Notes: generated by a model not told the origin, from the sequence alone. Shown: positions 21,261 through 34,658, counted from the stretch's first letter. The stretch is 64,000 bases of DNA from Halicephalobus mephisto (GCA_009193035.1 SWDT01000142.1:1-64000); one strand, 5' to 3'. Translations and numbers: made by a program.

Positions 21261-21779
21261 AAAAATTAACAAATTTGTAATTTATAAAAATTTTTCAGAA
21301 ATTTAAAAAAGATTGAATTTTTGAATATTATTATTTTTACGGTATTTTGAAAAATAATTTTAGTTTTTTTTTGAATTTTAAATATTATTGAAAAAAATAA
21401 TTAAAAATTCTCTTTTACTTTTTTGAGTTACCTAGAAAATCGAAAAAATTAATTTTAAAAAAATAAAGATTTTTTTAAATTAAAAAAATTAATAAAAAAT
21501 CAATATTTTCGAATTATCTTTGGGGTCTTTGAAAAATCGAAATTTCAAAAATAAGAAAATTTTAAAAAATCAATATTTTTTTAATTTAACTTTTTTGATT
21601 ATTTTTAAGGTTTTTAAAAAGTTAAAAAAAATTAATTTTTTTGTTTTTTTAAAGTACCTAGAAAGTTGAAAAAAATTAATTTTTTTTATTAATTCTTAGT
21701 GTACCTAAAAAATCAGAAAAATTTAACTTTTTCGATTTTCAAGGTACTTAGAAAGTTGAAAAAATTTAACTTTTTAAAT

Positions 21780-22135
21780 TATTTCTAGAGTAACTAAAAA
21801 TTTAATTCTTTTATTCTTAGAGTAACTAACAATTTTATTTTTTAAAATTATTTCTAAAGTAACTAAAACTTAACTTTTTTAAATTATTCTTAGAGTAACT
21901 AAAAACTTGACTTTTTTAAATTACTCCTAGACGAACTAAAAAATTTTATTTTTTAAAATTATTCTTAGAGTAACTAACAATTTTATTTTTTAAATTGTTC
22001 TTAGAGTACCTAAGAAATTTTATTTTTTAAAATTATTTTCAGAGTAACTAACAATTTTATTTTTTAAATTGTTCTTAGAGTACCTAAGAAATTTTATTTT
22101 TTAAATTATTCTTAGAATACCTAAGAAATTTAACA
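21780..22135. repeat. AT-rich tandem array of TTCTTAGAGTAACTAA units
   Basis: Roughly nine copies with a period near 40 bp read AATTATTCTTAGAGTAACTA then an AATTTTATTTTTT tail, with variants AGTACCTAAGAAATTT. Confidence 0.7.
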
Positions 22136-22234
22136 ATGAATATTTTTACAATTTTGAATAACTAGTTGAAACAAAAACATAAATATTTCATGCGTGACAA
22201 GGAGACACTTTATAGGCAATTTTTCGGAATTTTT

Positions 22235-22345
22235 TTAACGTACCTTCTGCCTAGTCTTGCGGTTGCCATAGGGCTTGTTGAAGTGCGGCCGTAATTCCTT
22301 CCTATTCTACAGTGAACCAATAAGAATCCGAGATTATTAACTACT
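22235..22345 (-). other. Exon-like island in the desert
   Basis: On the minus strand a TGTAG acceptor (near 22303) is followed by a less AT-rich open stretch reading ELRPHFNKPYGNRKTRQK up to a GTACGT donor (near 22242). It could be a 5' exon of PMCA, an orphan exon of a lost gene, or chance. Confidence 0.3.
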
Positions 22346-22439
22346 GGTTTTTTTACTTTTGCTTCCTACATCCCTTTAACGGATCAAAAACTAATTTTTA
22401 TTTTAAAAAAAATTAAAAATTAAAGCACGTTTCTATTTT

Positions 22440-22745
22440 TGTGATAAAAAAATAAAAACTTTTTTAAAAAAATATTCTTTAATTTTTTTTAAATTAAAAC
22501 TTTTTTAAAAAAATATTCTTTAATTTTTTTTAAATTAAAACTTTTTTAAAAAAATATTCTTTAATTTTTTTTCAAATAAAAACTTTTAATAAAATATTTT
22601 TTAATTTTTTTTATAAAAACTTTTTTTTAAAAAAATATATTTTAATTTTTTTTAAATAAAAACTTTTTTAAAAAAATATTTTTTAATTTTTTTTTAAATA
22701 AAAACTTTTTTTTAAAAAAATATATTTTAATTTTTTTTAATTTAA
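22440..22745. repeat. AT-rich tandem array, ~60-bp units
   Basis: About five copies of AAACTTTTTTAAAAAAATAT followed by TCTTTAATTTTTTTTAAATT. Confidence 0.7.
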
Positions 22746-23107
22746 AAATTTATTTTTTTAAATATTGTGAAAAATAAAATTCAGACATTTTTTTGAAAAA
22801 AATAAAAACGTCTATTTTATTTTTTAAATTTCGAATAAAAGAAAAATGGAAATTATTGAAAAAAAAATTTAAGTTTTTTGGACCTAGACAATCTGTAGTT
22901 TCCGTTTTTTTTTTCAAATTACAATGAAAAAAGTAAAAAATTGCAAATTTTTCAAAAATTCCGGAATTTCTGAGAATTACGAAATCAGGCACTCAAATGC
23001 CTCAGGAAAAATTTACAATTAAAATTGATTTTATTTAATTTTTGAAGGTATTTAAAAAAAGGAAAATAAAATTTCACAGTCTGGAAACTGGAAAAACGAA
23101 GGTTAAG

Positions 23108-23153
23108 TGACAGCCCGATTGTCCGTATTTTTATGGCAATCGGGTACTTGTCA
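23108..23153. repeat. Short hairpin
   Basis: CCCGATTG (23114-23121) and CAATCGGG (23137-23144) are perfect inverted repeats around a 15-base loop. Outer bases TGACA and TGTCA also pair, with a small bulge. It is an isolated GC-containing hairpin in AT-rich DNA, of unknown function. Confidence 0.5.
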
Positions 23154-23759
23154 GAAAAAGTTCAAAAATAAAAAAAATAAAAAAAATAAAAAAAAATTTT
23201 TAAATTTCTTTATTTTAAAAAAGTTTAAAAAAAATTAAAAGAAATAAAGATTTAAAAAAATGAAAAATAAATTTTTTTAAAATTAAAATTAAAATTTTAA
23301 AAAACTTTAAAAATCAAAAAAACCTTAAAAATCAAAAATCTTCAAAAAAAATTCCAAATTCTTTCATTTTTTTAATTTAAAAATAATTCTATTTTTCGAA
23401 GAAAAAATTTCATTTTTTTGAAATAAAAGAAATTCAAATAATTTTATTTTTAAAGAAAAAATTCAAAATAATTCTAATTTAAAAAAATAAAAAAATTTTA
23501 AATAAAAAACAATTTTTTTTAAAAACTTTCTTAAATTTTTTGAATGAAAAAAATCAGATTTTTTAAACAGGAAGAAATTCAAAATAATCTCATATTTTAA
23601 ATAATAACTGTATTTTTACTGATATTTAAAACCATTAAAACCTGTTTGACGTCATCCGGATCTTCATAAATTAGGATTATGCCAAATTTAGTCGAATTGG
23701 AAAAACGATTTTGATACAAATGAAAAAATTATTAAAATTTAAACATTTTTCGGTCATCA

Positions 23760-24170
23760 TCAATCCAAAATTTTCTTATTTTTTCGATCATGAATAAAAT
23801 CTAAATTTTCTTATTTTCTTCAGTTTTTTTAAATATGAATAAAATCTAAATTTTTTTATTTTCGGTCTTTTTCGATCATAAATAAAATCTAAATTTTCTT
23901 ATTTTCGGTCTTTTTAAAATATGAATAAAATCTAAAATTTTTTTATTTTCTTCAGTTTTTTTAAAAATATGAATAAAATCTAAAATTTCCTTATTTTCGG
24001 TCTTTTTGATCATGAATATGGTCCAAATTTTCCTACTTTAAGTCTTTTTCGATGATCATCAATCCAAATTTTCCTATTTTTTCGATCATGACTAAAGTCC
24101 AAATTTTCCCGTTTTTTTCGATCTTTTTCGATCATGACTATAACCCAAACAATGCAATTGCGTCAATCGT
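23760..24170. repeat. Tandem array of TCGATCATGAATAAAATC units
   Basis: About seven imperfect units of 55-60 bp read TTTTTCGATCATGAATAAAA followed by TCTAAATTTTCTTATTTTC. Confidence 0.65.
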
Positions 24171-25129
24171 TTTTAATTTAATCACAATTATTCTGCAGCC
24201 CGTTCTTGCCCTATCAAAAATCGTCTCAAAAAAATAAAAATAGTTTTAAGTATCTTCGAAAAAAATAGAAAAAAACGTAAAAAAACAATTTTATTGAAAA
24301 ATAAATTTCAAACATTTTTATAAAAAAATTAAGAAATAAATTTTAAATATTTCTATTTAAATATTTCATAATTTTTGTAAAAAAACAATTTTATTGAAAA
24401 ATTTTAACTTTAAAAAAATAATTTTGAATATTTTTGCAGAAAATAAAAAAATAAATTTTTAACTTTCTTATAAAATAAAAAAATAAATTTTTAAATTTTT
24501 GTAAAAATAAAAAAATAAATTTTTAAATTTCTTATAAAATAAAAAATAATTTTGAATGTTTTTTATAAAAATAAAAATAGTTTTAGATATTTTTGATAAA
24601 AGTAGAAAAATAAATTAAAATCACGGAAGCGGAAACCTTGAATGACTGAATAAAAATTTGGATCGATCGAAAGATGATCATTTCGATCGTAAAAGATGAC
24701 CAGGATTCACCCAAATTTATGTTCAACCCGGTCAAATGTAAAAATTGCTAATTTTTACAAAAAAAATTTCTTTCAAATTAAAAAAAAATTAAAAAAACAA
24801 AATTCTAAAAAATAACAAATTTATTAAAATTAAAAAATTAAAAATAAACAAATTTTTAAAAATAAATTTTTGAATTTTTTTAAATAAACAAATTTTTTAA
24901 ATAAAAAAAACTTTTTTAATTATTTTTTTAAAATTTATTTTTTTATTTAAAAAGTTTAAAACACAAATTTGTCAAATTTTTGTAAAAAAATAAAATTTTT
25001 ATGAAAAATTTTAAAAATATATTTATTGAATTTTTAATAATTTTATATAAAATGAAAAAAATTACCGAATAATGTTTGATTCGAATTTACAATATTGGTA
25101 TTTTTTATTAAACGTAAATTTGAATTGTT

Positions 25130-25275
25130 TGAAAAAACAAAGTCCACGAAAATGGGAGACTCGAGGCGGAACGAGTGCCCAATTGGCCTAAATGCCGTTT
25201 TGCCGGATTATAAATTGATTAAAAATGGAAATAGACAAAAAGCCCCTTCCAAAGAGGGTGAGTAACTATTTTTTG
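25130..25275 (+). other. Exon-like island with ATG and donor
   Basis: A less AT-rich stretch opens with ATG at about 25152 and reads MGDSRRNECPIGLNAVLPDY and on to a GTGAGTAA donor near 25260. No partner exon on the plus strand was found before slo-1, so this may be an orphan or untranslated exon, or chance. Confidence 0.3.
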
Positions 25276-25403
25276 TGTGTTATTGTACCTACACAAGAAT
25301 TGTAAAATAATGAGGAACAAATTAATTTTAAAAAATCCAATTTATCAAAAAAAATTAAAAATTATTTTTGGAATCTCTTTGTTAAAATAAAAGCTGTTTG
25401 TTT

Positions 25404-25475
25404 TTTCGGTAGTGCAGTGGGCAGAATTCCCGACTGCCGCTCGCGAGTCCCAGGTTCGGTTCTCAGTCAAAGAAG
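25404..25475 (+). repeat. tRNA-derived repeat (degenerate)
   Basis: An A-box-like TAGTGCAGTGG and a B-box-like GGTTCGGTTCT lie at tRNA spacing, but the acceptor stem does not pair. It belongs to the family listed at 37.5, 58 and 59.5 kb. Confidence 0.55.
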
Positions 25476-26082
25476 CCTTGGCCTTCGGATTTTCGGATAA
25501 GCCGGTCACAAGGAAGAACACTTTAACTTATTTGGTTCTCAGTCTAGGATAAAAAAGTAAAATTAAATACCAATCAAAAACAAAGAATTTGAAGGCCATT
25601 CACCCATAATCAATCAAAAATGAAAACAAAATTGTCTGCAATTTCATAAATGTCAATATTTCAAAACTTGATCCAACTTCCCAAAAAATGGAAGTTTTTT
25701 GATCCACTGTCAAATTTTCCACAAAAAAAAACAAGATCAATCCAACTCGTTGAAAAACTACAATTACCTCCAAAACAAGACTTATTTTAAAAGTAAAAAA
25801 AAAACAAAAAAAATAGACTTTATCTAGGACAAAAATGTCGCAAAATTCATGATTTCAAAAAAAACTAAACTTCTAGAATCGCCGTCGGGGAGATATATCG
25901 CCGTTAAAATCCGCTTAGACCACTAGCCTTTTGCTTTCGTCTAGATGAGCAATGATGATGTTTACTTTTTTGCACAAAAAATAAAAAACCAAAATTCAAT
26001 CATTTTATGGAATTTTAATTTTCATAATATAATCTTACTTTGTACAGAGTAAATAACACAAATAAGTGAAAAAAAAACCAAA

Positions 26083-29000
26083 TTAATCTGTAGAAGTAGC
26101 ATCGAGGACTGTTTTGATTACTTGAGCTGTAATTGGATGCATTATTGGAACATTCTTTTCATAAAGTTCGATTGCACGATTACGAGTAAGGTCCCATTTG
26201 AACAATTTGCTAAAATTATTTAAATTATTTAAATTTTTCTTTTAAAAACTCACCTAAAAACAGGTTTAACGTACTTCAGACGTCCATGTCTACAAGCAAA
26301 ATCAAGAGCAAAGTCGATCAATGGTTCATATTTAGCTTTCAGAACGATCAGCAAAAATGAAAAAACAATTTCACAATTACCGTAATTTGTCAAATCATAT
26401 TTCTTCTCCAATTTAGCAACACGTTCTGCAGACAACGGATTACCACTTTCAATACCATCAAGAACTTTAACTTTCATAACAGACGTAAGTTCACTAAATG
26501 TCTCAATTGGTTCATTATCGATTTCATCGTCTGTTCCTTTAATCCACAAGTCAGCAAGACGACGACATTCTTTAATATAATCTTCAGCAAAACTCGGCTT
26601 ATTCGGCGGAACACCCGGTTCTTTAAACCAACCATTCCAATTAACCGAATTTAATAATTCTTTTTTGTCATCAAAGTACTCATAAAGGTACTTTTTCCAA
26701 TCATTTGTAACAATCGAACACAGAGCAAATTTCGCAATGTAACTTCTTATAAATTCCTCAAAACGCGGAGTATCACCTAAAAGTTGCTCCAAATACAGTA
26801 ACAATGCAGATCCTTTCTCATAAGGGATCGTTGAATAAGAATCATCCGGATCGACGCCATCAAGATTCGGGTTCAATTTCGTGTATTCATGAGCAGGATG
26901 AAAAGTTTCATTAATAGCAGGAATTAGCCGATCTTCCCATCCGCATATATTCTCAAATTGTCTCAAATCTTCCCCATAGATCCTGCCCATTATCTTACGT
27001 TCAACAAAAACAGTGAATCCTTCATTCAACCAGAAATGTTCCCAATTAAAGTTCGTCACTAAATTCCCTGTCCAAGAATGTGAAATTTCATGAGCAATCA
27101 CATTCGTCAAAGACTTATCACCGGCAATTATTGTAGGGGTGACAAAAGTAAGACTAAAATTATCATTAAATTTAATATTAAATCTTAAAAATTACCATGG
27201 ATTTTCCATTCCGCCAAACGGGAAAGACGGAGGTAAAACAACAAGCTGAAATTATTTACCGTCAAAAAATCACACTACTTTAAAAACCATATATCAACTT
27301 TCTTGTAATCTCCAGGGAAATTTTTCAACCAAGTCCGAAAAGCATAAAATTTAATGTTTGTTTTTCAAGAGCCCAATTATAACTATAATAATATAAAAAC
27401 CATGAGTTTTTTATGAAATTGTCCCAATGGGAATTCCGAGAAGATTCTAAAAACTAAAGAATTCTAAAATTTTGGTTTTCCGCAGTGATTATTTCGTATT
27501 CATTCATATCGTAAGTATCATATGAAATTTTTTTATAAAATTATCTTTACATGAATTTCTCAAGGTTTTTAGAAATTACTGCAATTTAAAATTTAGCTTT
27601 TATGCAATTGTTCTGTATTCAATGTTTTGGAACTATATTCTTCCAAAATATAAATTTTTTGGATTAAAATATGCATAAAATTTCTTATCTATCTTTGGAA
27701 ATTACTTTTAATATATGAAACTATTAATAAATATTTCAAAGATTAATTTCAATATATGAAATTATCAATAAATGTCTTAAAAATTACTTTTGATATATGA
27801 AACTATTAACATTTCGGAAATTACTTTTAATATATGAAACTATTAACATTTCGAAAATTACTTTTAATATATGAAACTATTAATAAATATTTCGAAAATT
27901 AACATTTAAACAATCCTCCGGAAGTAGGTTATTTTTCTTATCAAAATCATAACTTACGTCATATCTGCCCCAGCGATAACTTCCCATCAAATCTTCTGCT
28001 GTTTTGAGCATTATTTCCGTGTCTGAAAACTCATTAGCTGCAGCGTCAACAATCGACGGCTCAGCCCAGATGGCACAACGATCGCTGATCTCACGTCGGG
28101 CCAATTTAGCGGCAACAACGGCAATCAAGTAACTCGGAACATTAATTGCTTGATTAAAGTAAAAAGTATCAACAGGGTTATTTGTAAGTGTTGGTTCGTA
28201 ATGCAATCCAAGTTCAGAACATCCATGTTCTATTTCCTTTGGCAAAAAATCGTTTTTGTCAACACTAACAGCGGACATCAAACACGTGAATCCACGAGGA
28301 ACACGGACCTAAAAATGCCAATACAGCACCTTGTTATCAACAAAGAAGCTTACACGGGCAGAATACGTCTGTTTGACCGCCGGAGTGTCCATAGTGGGAG
28401 CAATAGAACGAGCATGGATAGCTTGACATTGACTGCAAAATTATGATGACAAAACCGACTCAGCAAAAAAGTCAAACCTATAGAGATACGGTAACTCTTT
28501 GTCAGCAGTAAGTTCCTTGTCCAGAAATTGAAGGGCCGAAGCACAGTCCGAGGTCTCGTACATGATGTGAAGAATCCTAAAAATCCACTAATACCACACA
28601 AGCCAAAAACGAACTTTTTTAAAAATGGTTTTGAAAGTTGCTTCAAATTAAACTCCTCCAAAGTTTCGGTTCAGATTATTTCGCAATAATTTATATATGA
28701 AAAAAGTGAATTTTTTAGAAAAAACAGTGGCTTAAAATTTCGGTTCCGCGCAATAACGATTTTGTAATTTTATAATTTCAAAATTTCCGGAACTATATTC
28801 TTCCTAAATAGATCTAACTTGAAGTTGAATGTAGGCAATTTTTTCCAGTTTTTAGGATTAATTTCCATATATGAAACTATTAATAAATATTCAAAAATCA
28901 CACCACCAAAATGCGCCATCGAAAACGGATTAATTTGTATTTTTAATTTCGAAAAACTTACGGCTTTTCTCCGGCGGAGAACTTGGGAGTGGTAATATGA

Positions 29001-29266
29001 CAAGCATCACCGAGTACCCCGTGTTTCGACAAGGAGAACCCTAGTTCCTTTCCTTCGTAAAAAACTTTCTGAATCACCAAGTCACGGCAATCCAGGATGA
29101 CTTTGTCAACGTTATCCTTCAGAATATCGATCTTAAGGAAAGCAGCTCCACGGATGATTTGCTTGTCGAAGTTGATCTCCCAATCAAGGTCGATATGGGA
29201 GATTTTGGCTTCATCAAAGTTGCTGAAGGTCGAGGGGTCCTTTGTGTCACGGTCAAAGATGCACAT
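26083..29266 (-). CDS. LTA4H: M1 aminopeptidase of the leukotriene A4 hydrolase type
   Basis: Seven minus-strand exons: 29266..28962, 28576..28478, 28432..28354, 28308..27958, 27245..27196, 27153..26254 and 26209..26083. They give 636 aa (the family is about 610-630), with phase kept. The family consists of cytosolic zinc aminopeptidases; the vertebrate member also hydrolyses leukotriene A4. Seen here: GGMEN substrate-binding motif at residues 289-293, zinc site HEISH at 316-320 with the third ligand Glu at 339 in WLNEG, and the catalytic-tyrosine block PYEKG. The C-terminal helical domain ends near HPITAQVIK. The peptidase core is complete. Epoxide-hydrolase activity in worms is not established by sequence. 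A TTTTTCAG acceptor 5 bp before the ATG suits trans-splicing. The 712-bp intron at 27246-27957 carries TATATGAAACTATTAA repeats. Confidence 0.93.
27600..27905. repeat. TATATGAAACTATTAATAAA tandem tract in aminopeptidase intron
   Basis: Five or six copies of AATATATGAAACTATTAA with ATTTCGAAAATTACTTTT between them, period about 45 bp. Confidence 0.6.
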
Positions 29267-29271
29267 TGTTG

Positions 29272-29285
29272 CTGAAAAATACGGA
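29272..29285 (-). promoter_or_regulatory. Likely trans-splice acceptor of the aminopeptidase gene
   Basis: On the minus strand, ATTTTTCAG is followed five bases later by the ATG, with no coding exon upstream. This close spacing is typical of spliced-leader acceptors in nematodes. Confidence 0.65.
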
Positions 29286-31901
29286 AAAAATAAAAAGTTA
29301 AAAATTATTTTAAAAATTAAAAATCGTATAGGGAAAAGTTGAAAAATTACAAACTTCCGGAACTACTCCCGACACGAAAGTTCCTGAAGCGCAGGAAACT
29401 CCACTCGACGCAACTTCTAACACCCGAAAAATTAGGCCGAGGTGGCATATGGATATTTCTTTATTGTTGTTGTTTCTTTTGCTTAATATATTGCGGTATA
29501 TTGTGAAATATTGTTGCGTGATCGAGAGAGATCAAGAAATCGCCCGGAACGCGTCAGAGTTCAAGACAAACAGGTAAAAATTATGTAGAAACAAAGGAGC
29601 CACCCGCACGTGTCCAACCAAAAGAGCAAAGTGAAGGAAAACGGAAACAATCTGCTGCAACGAGCTGCAGAGTTATTTGAAAAAAGTTATCAGGTTAGTC
29701 GTGATAAGAGGCCATCATTGTCTATCTGGATAGAAACATGAGAGAGCAAAAGAGCTCGGATGATTGATTCCTCGGGAAAAGGAACGATAATTTTAATCCG
29801 ACGTTGGAAACGAAAGTCGAAGTACAAAAATCAGTTTTTATATAAAATTCGTATAAAAAATCGTCTAACTCTAATCAACGAAAAAAATTAGATTTGTCTC
29901 GACACGAAATTTCCACGTCGTGTTAGAATCCCAAAATTTCCGATTTTATATATGAATCCCGAACTTGCATCATGTTTTGAAATATTTTAAATTTTTCCAC
30001 TAGATTTTTGTTAATTTTTAAATTTTTTATTATGTTTTAGAAATTTTTCGAACTTTATATTAAATTTTATAAAATTTAGAATTTTTAAAATTCCCATTTG
30101 ATTTCAGAGATTTGAAAATATTTTATTAATTTCGAACTTTTTCATAGAATTTTAGGTTTTTACTCGATTTTAAACTAAATTCTGAGTTTTATATTTCCGT
30201 TAAATTTTAAAATTTATATAAAATTGAAAATTTTTCACAGAATTTTACACAATTTTCACGAGACTTTTACAATTTTTTAATTTTTCACGGAATTTTACAC
30301 AATTTTACAAATTTTCACGGGGTTTTAATTTTATTATTGTCGATTATTGTCGGAAAAAAGAACAAAGAGCAACACTTGAGTGTGAATGACTCTCGCGGAA
30401 TTTTCGTGTCGAGAGTTTCAATCGCGTTTTCGGATGAGCGAAATCTTTGAGTTTTAGGATTCATCCGTGATTATATCAATAACCAATTTTTTCTACGTCT
30501 GATTGTTGTTCCTGTCTGGAGGATTGTCTATCATGTGCTTTTCGGTCCGGTGATAACGTTTTCATAGATTTTGAAGCAAGGGGTCAAGAAATGATGAATT
30601 TTCCGTGTTTTTGGCGTCATTATTTATTTACATTTACGTTTAAGTACTGACTTTACAGAATATCTCAGATGTTGGTGGTAGGAAGGATGTCGTGAAGGTC
30701 GAGAAGGGATATCGTGGGAGACTGAGGGATGGATAAGGAGGATTTCACGAAGCACGAATAACTGTCCTAAATTCTTCGACATATCAATTCCAAAATGTTC
30801 AAAACTCCTGAAAAGTAGGTAATTTTATATTTTGTCCGATTTTACCGAGGTATTGATATATGAGAGTTCGCTAATTTCGGCAGAAATCCGCGAACTATGA
30901 TTCATGTCACTTGAAGATAAAATTTGATTTTCTTGCTGATTCATTTTCACTGTTTTTATTATCTTAGAATAATAAGGTATGACTCTGCTTAGCACCAATC
31001 AATTTATGAAAACAGTTCACAGAGGTGTCCGGATGAGATTGATGTGTTTGCCACACCGCCTTGCAACAATTGACAGCTCGGATAGCTCTCCTCCGTTCGA
31101 CAAATAATGAGTGCCGTGAGGCTGTTCAAAGTTCCTTGTTGACCAGATCAGCTTCGCGACCAGAAATTGACACGTCGGTCGGATTTAGTAAGTAAGCTCA
31201 ATTTTCCTCCGGCAGACAGGGTTGTTGGACAGAACTACGTCAGTCGAACGATCGAGAGATATTGCCAAATGACGCGTTGCGTACTCGGAAGATGTGCTGT
31301 AATAAACCAAATCACCATTTGGCTTAGTTTTCGGCTAGAATTAGAGTCAATAGATTTAGGCCAATTTTTCCGCTGTTTTAAAAGTCCGGCTTAAAGAAGA
31401 CTAGTTTTTCCTTGTCTGCTCTAAGTCCTGCCCATTTTCCGGCGAGTATCGATTCCGTGCTTTTGCCATTGAATAACTTTGCCTATTGGCAGTCGTACCG
31501 GAGACGGCTAAAAAGTTACACACGGACAAACATCGTCCAGTAGCTCCAAAACTGGCATTACTACTTCTGACCAACAGCTAGACTACCCATATTTGGCCAG
31601 TTCATCGAGCCTTCTGGCTGTTTTATTCATGTTTAATGTCCATTTTGCGCAAGACTGTTTCGTGGACCCTGGTTTTCGTTTTTAATTTAATTTTATTTTT
31701 TAGTTAATTCTTCCCGTTGATATTTTATAATTCAACGGAAAAAAAAATAAAAATCTCTAAAGCTACTTTTATAACCGTGGATTCTCGAAACTTGATCCAA
31801 AAAACCAAAGCCGCCAAAGGCGCACTGGCGGCTTGTAGAGCCACGGCCGCCAGGGGGGCTTTATCCAGCGATCAGCTGTGTATTTGAAGATAACCAAAAT
31901 C
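29286..31901. other. Divergent 5' region between aminopeptidase and slo-1
   Basis: The two genes start head-to-head across 2.6 kb. No complete coding region is recognised. The stretch at 29390-29830 and the one at 30360-31690 are less AT-rich than other non-coding DNA here. The first contains two exon-like ends (a CAAACAG/GTAAAAA at about 29571 and a TATCAG/GTTAGT at about 29692) that could be donors of untranslated slo-1 exons. 29840-30340 is AT-rich filler. Confidence 0.45.
31808..31870. promoter_or_regulatory. GC-rich hairpin just upstream of slo-1
   Basis: AAGCCGCCA (31808-31816) and TGGCGGCTT (31826-31834) are perfect inverted repeats with a 9-base loop. A second GGCCGCC follows at about 31845. 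The GC content is striking for this window, and the element ends about 30 bp before the slo-1 ATG, in a likely 5'UTR or promoter. Its function is unknown. Confidence 0.45.
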
Positions 31902-34619
31902 ATGGGAGATCATTACCACAGTAACTCCATGCCCCAAGGAAAAGGGTTCACAGGAGGAAATTACGGTTACGCCAACATGCATGTCTGTAACATGTCCCGA
32001 GGCTACATCGATCTGACCGACGAAGAAAGAAAATGTTTAGAAGAACGAAAATATTGGTGTTTTTTACTTTCGAGGTTGGTTTTTTAAAAATTAAATTTTT
32101 ATTGACAGATGTTTGAAAATTTACGAGGTTACTCTGGAAAACCATTATTGAATCTGAAATTTATTTCAATTGGCTTCTGAAATCCATTTTTTTAAAAATA
32201 GAAAAAATTCAAAATATCGGGTTTCAGAATGTATTTCATGAAATTTTATTATTTTTAAAATTCAAGAAAACTAATGTGCCTTCCGGCAATTGGACTAACG
32301 AGTCCCGGAGTTGTTTTGTCCTTCGAAATGAAGGGACCCTGTTTGAGCAAGATGACGAAAATTGATGAGTTCAAGCAGCAAAAAGACAAAAATGCTAATT
32401 GAGTTTGTCAATTGAAAGGAAAACAGGGCTTTCTGGAAGCTCCAAGGGCAACCGTATTTCGTTTTTCAAATCTCAAGACAATAAATTTGAAAAATGATTT
32501 TTAAATATTTAAATTTTTGCAAAAAAGTGAATTTTTAATATTTAAATTTTAAAATTTTAGTTTTAAATATTTAAATTTAAAAAATGAATTTTTAAAATTT
32601 AATTTTAAATATTTAAATTTAAAAAAATAAATTTGAAAAATGATTTTTAAATATTTAAATTTTGCAAAAAAGTGAATTTTTAATGTTTAAATTAAAAAAA
32701 ATAAATTTCAAATACTTAAAAATTAAGAAATTTAATTTTAAATTTTTAAAAATGTTGAAAAAAAATAATTTTAAATATAAAAAACTTAGTTTTGCAGAAG
32801 AATGCTTAATTTTAAAATTTTATTAAGAGTTTAATTTTTTTTTAAATTTTATAAAAAACATTTATTTTAGAAATTTTCAAAATTGAATTTTTCAGTTTTA
32901 TAAGAAATTTTATTTTTTGAAATTTTATAAAAAAAATTTATTTTAGAAATTTTCAAAATTGAATTTTTCAGTTTTATAAGAAATTTTATTTTTTGAAATT
33001 TTATAAAAAAAATTTATTTTAGAAATTTTCAAAATTGATTTTTTTCAGCATTGTTACCTTCTGCGTTTCGATGCTTCTGGTGGTCGTCTGGAGGATAATT
33101 GCACATCTGTGTTGTCAGAGAACAGAACGGGAAGTGGTAGCTCCGGAGGTGGACAATGTTGGATTCAAACCCCTTCCTGGTGGTCCTCCACAGGTTACTG
33201 GATCTGCAGCAAGTAAATCTGATCTGAACAGATTGAACATGAAAGAAGAACAAGTTCAAATAGGTTGGATGACAGAAGCGAAGGATTGGGCAGGAGAATT
33301 AATTTCTGGACAAAGCATGACAGGAAGAATATTGGTCGTCCTGGTATTTTTGCTTTCGATTGGATCTTTGATTATTTACTTCATAGATACTTACAAGGAC
33401 AGTTTTCAAGTCGAAACTTGTATTCCATGGTCAGAAAGTCCTACACAACAAATAGATTTGGGATTTAATATTTTTTTTCTTATTTATTTTTTCATAAGAT
33501 TCATAGCTGCTTCGGACAAAGTGTGGTTTCTCCTGGATCGGTACAGTTTTGTGGATTATTTCACCATACCCCCGAGTTTCGTGGCGATATATCTGGAAAG
33601 AAACTGGATCGGTCTTCGTTTTCTGCGTGCCCTTCGTTTGATGACAGTGCCTGATATTTTGCAATATTTAAATATTTTAAAAACATCTTCATCAATAAGA
33701 TTGACTCAATTATTGTCGATTTTTATTTCTACTTGTTTGGCCGGAGCAGGTGTTATTCATCTTTTGGAAAACAGTGGAGATCCTTGGAAAGATTTCATGA
33801 ATTCTCACAGAATATCCTATCCTGATTGTGTTTATTTTTTGCTTGTAACAATGTCTACTGTAGGATATGGTGATATATATTGTACTACTGTACTTGGAAA
33901 AGGATTTATGGTATTCTTTATTCTGGGCGGTTTGGCCATGTTTGCCAGTTATGTCCCCGAAATCGCCGATTTGATTGGTAATCGTCAAAAATACGGAGGA
34001 GAATACAAAGGTGAACATGGAAAACGACATATTGTTGTCTGTGGATATATCACTTATGAATCTGTGAGCCATTTTTTGCAAGATTTTCTTCATGAAGACA
34101 GAGAAGACGTCGATGTAGAAGTTGTTTTTCTGCACAGGTATGACGTCATTTTTATTGTTGTGGATGATAGAAAAAAATAATTTTAAATATTTAATGCTGT
34201 TAGATTTCTGAATTGATGTAATTGCGTAAGAAATGGAAATTTTTTGTTTATCCAGAAAACAAAATTAAGCACAATAATCATGTATTAACAATTTCGGACC
34301 ATGTGGACCATATGTGGTACACAACTTCTGGATGCGACACAATATTTCGTAACAGATTTATTTTTGCAATTTCGGATTTTTTTGTAACTAACAAATACCT
34401 CTAGATTGAGCTAGATATTGACGGATTTGGGCCAGAGGAAAAAAATATATCACTTTGGATCCACGACGCACAACTTTCAAAAATATGAATTTTCCGCAAT
34501 GCGTTAATAGTCCATATTTGGTCTGTCATGTACAGTATGCTTACTGTCTAGCACGTAGAGTGTTTATTTTCGAGATCTGGCTTCTTTACGAAATAACCAA
34601 GTAATACGCCGATATCTAT

Positions 34620-34658
<39 letters not shown>

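Larger units (their letters stand above)
18985..26082. other. Seven-kilobase AT-rich repeat desert between PMCA and the M1 aminopeptidase
   Basis: No complete gene is visible. The region is dominated by poly-A/T runs and low-complexity tandem arrays (described separately). A few less AT-rich islands stand out: 19060-19620 (duplicated palindromic element), 20650-20960, 22235-22345, 23100-23160, 24610-24730, and 25130-25480. These may contain 5' untranslated exons or the promoter of PMCA, which is read leftwards from 18984. Confidence 0.6.

Noticed and set aside
31167..31394. 75-codon frame upstream of slo-1
   Set aside because: Less AT-rich but no start context, splice sites or family; left as possible 5' untranslated sequence.
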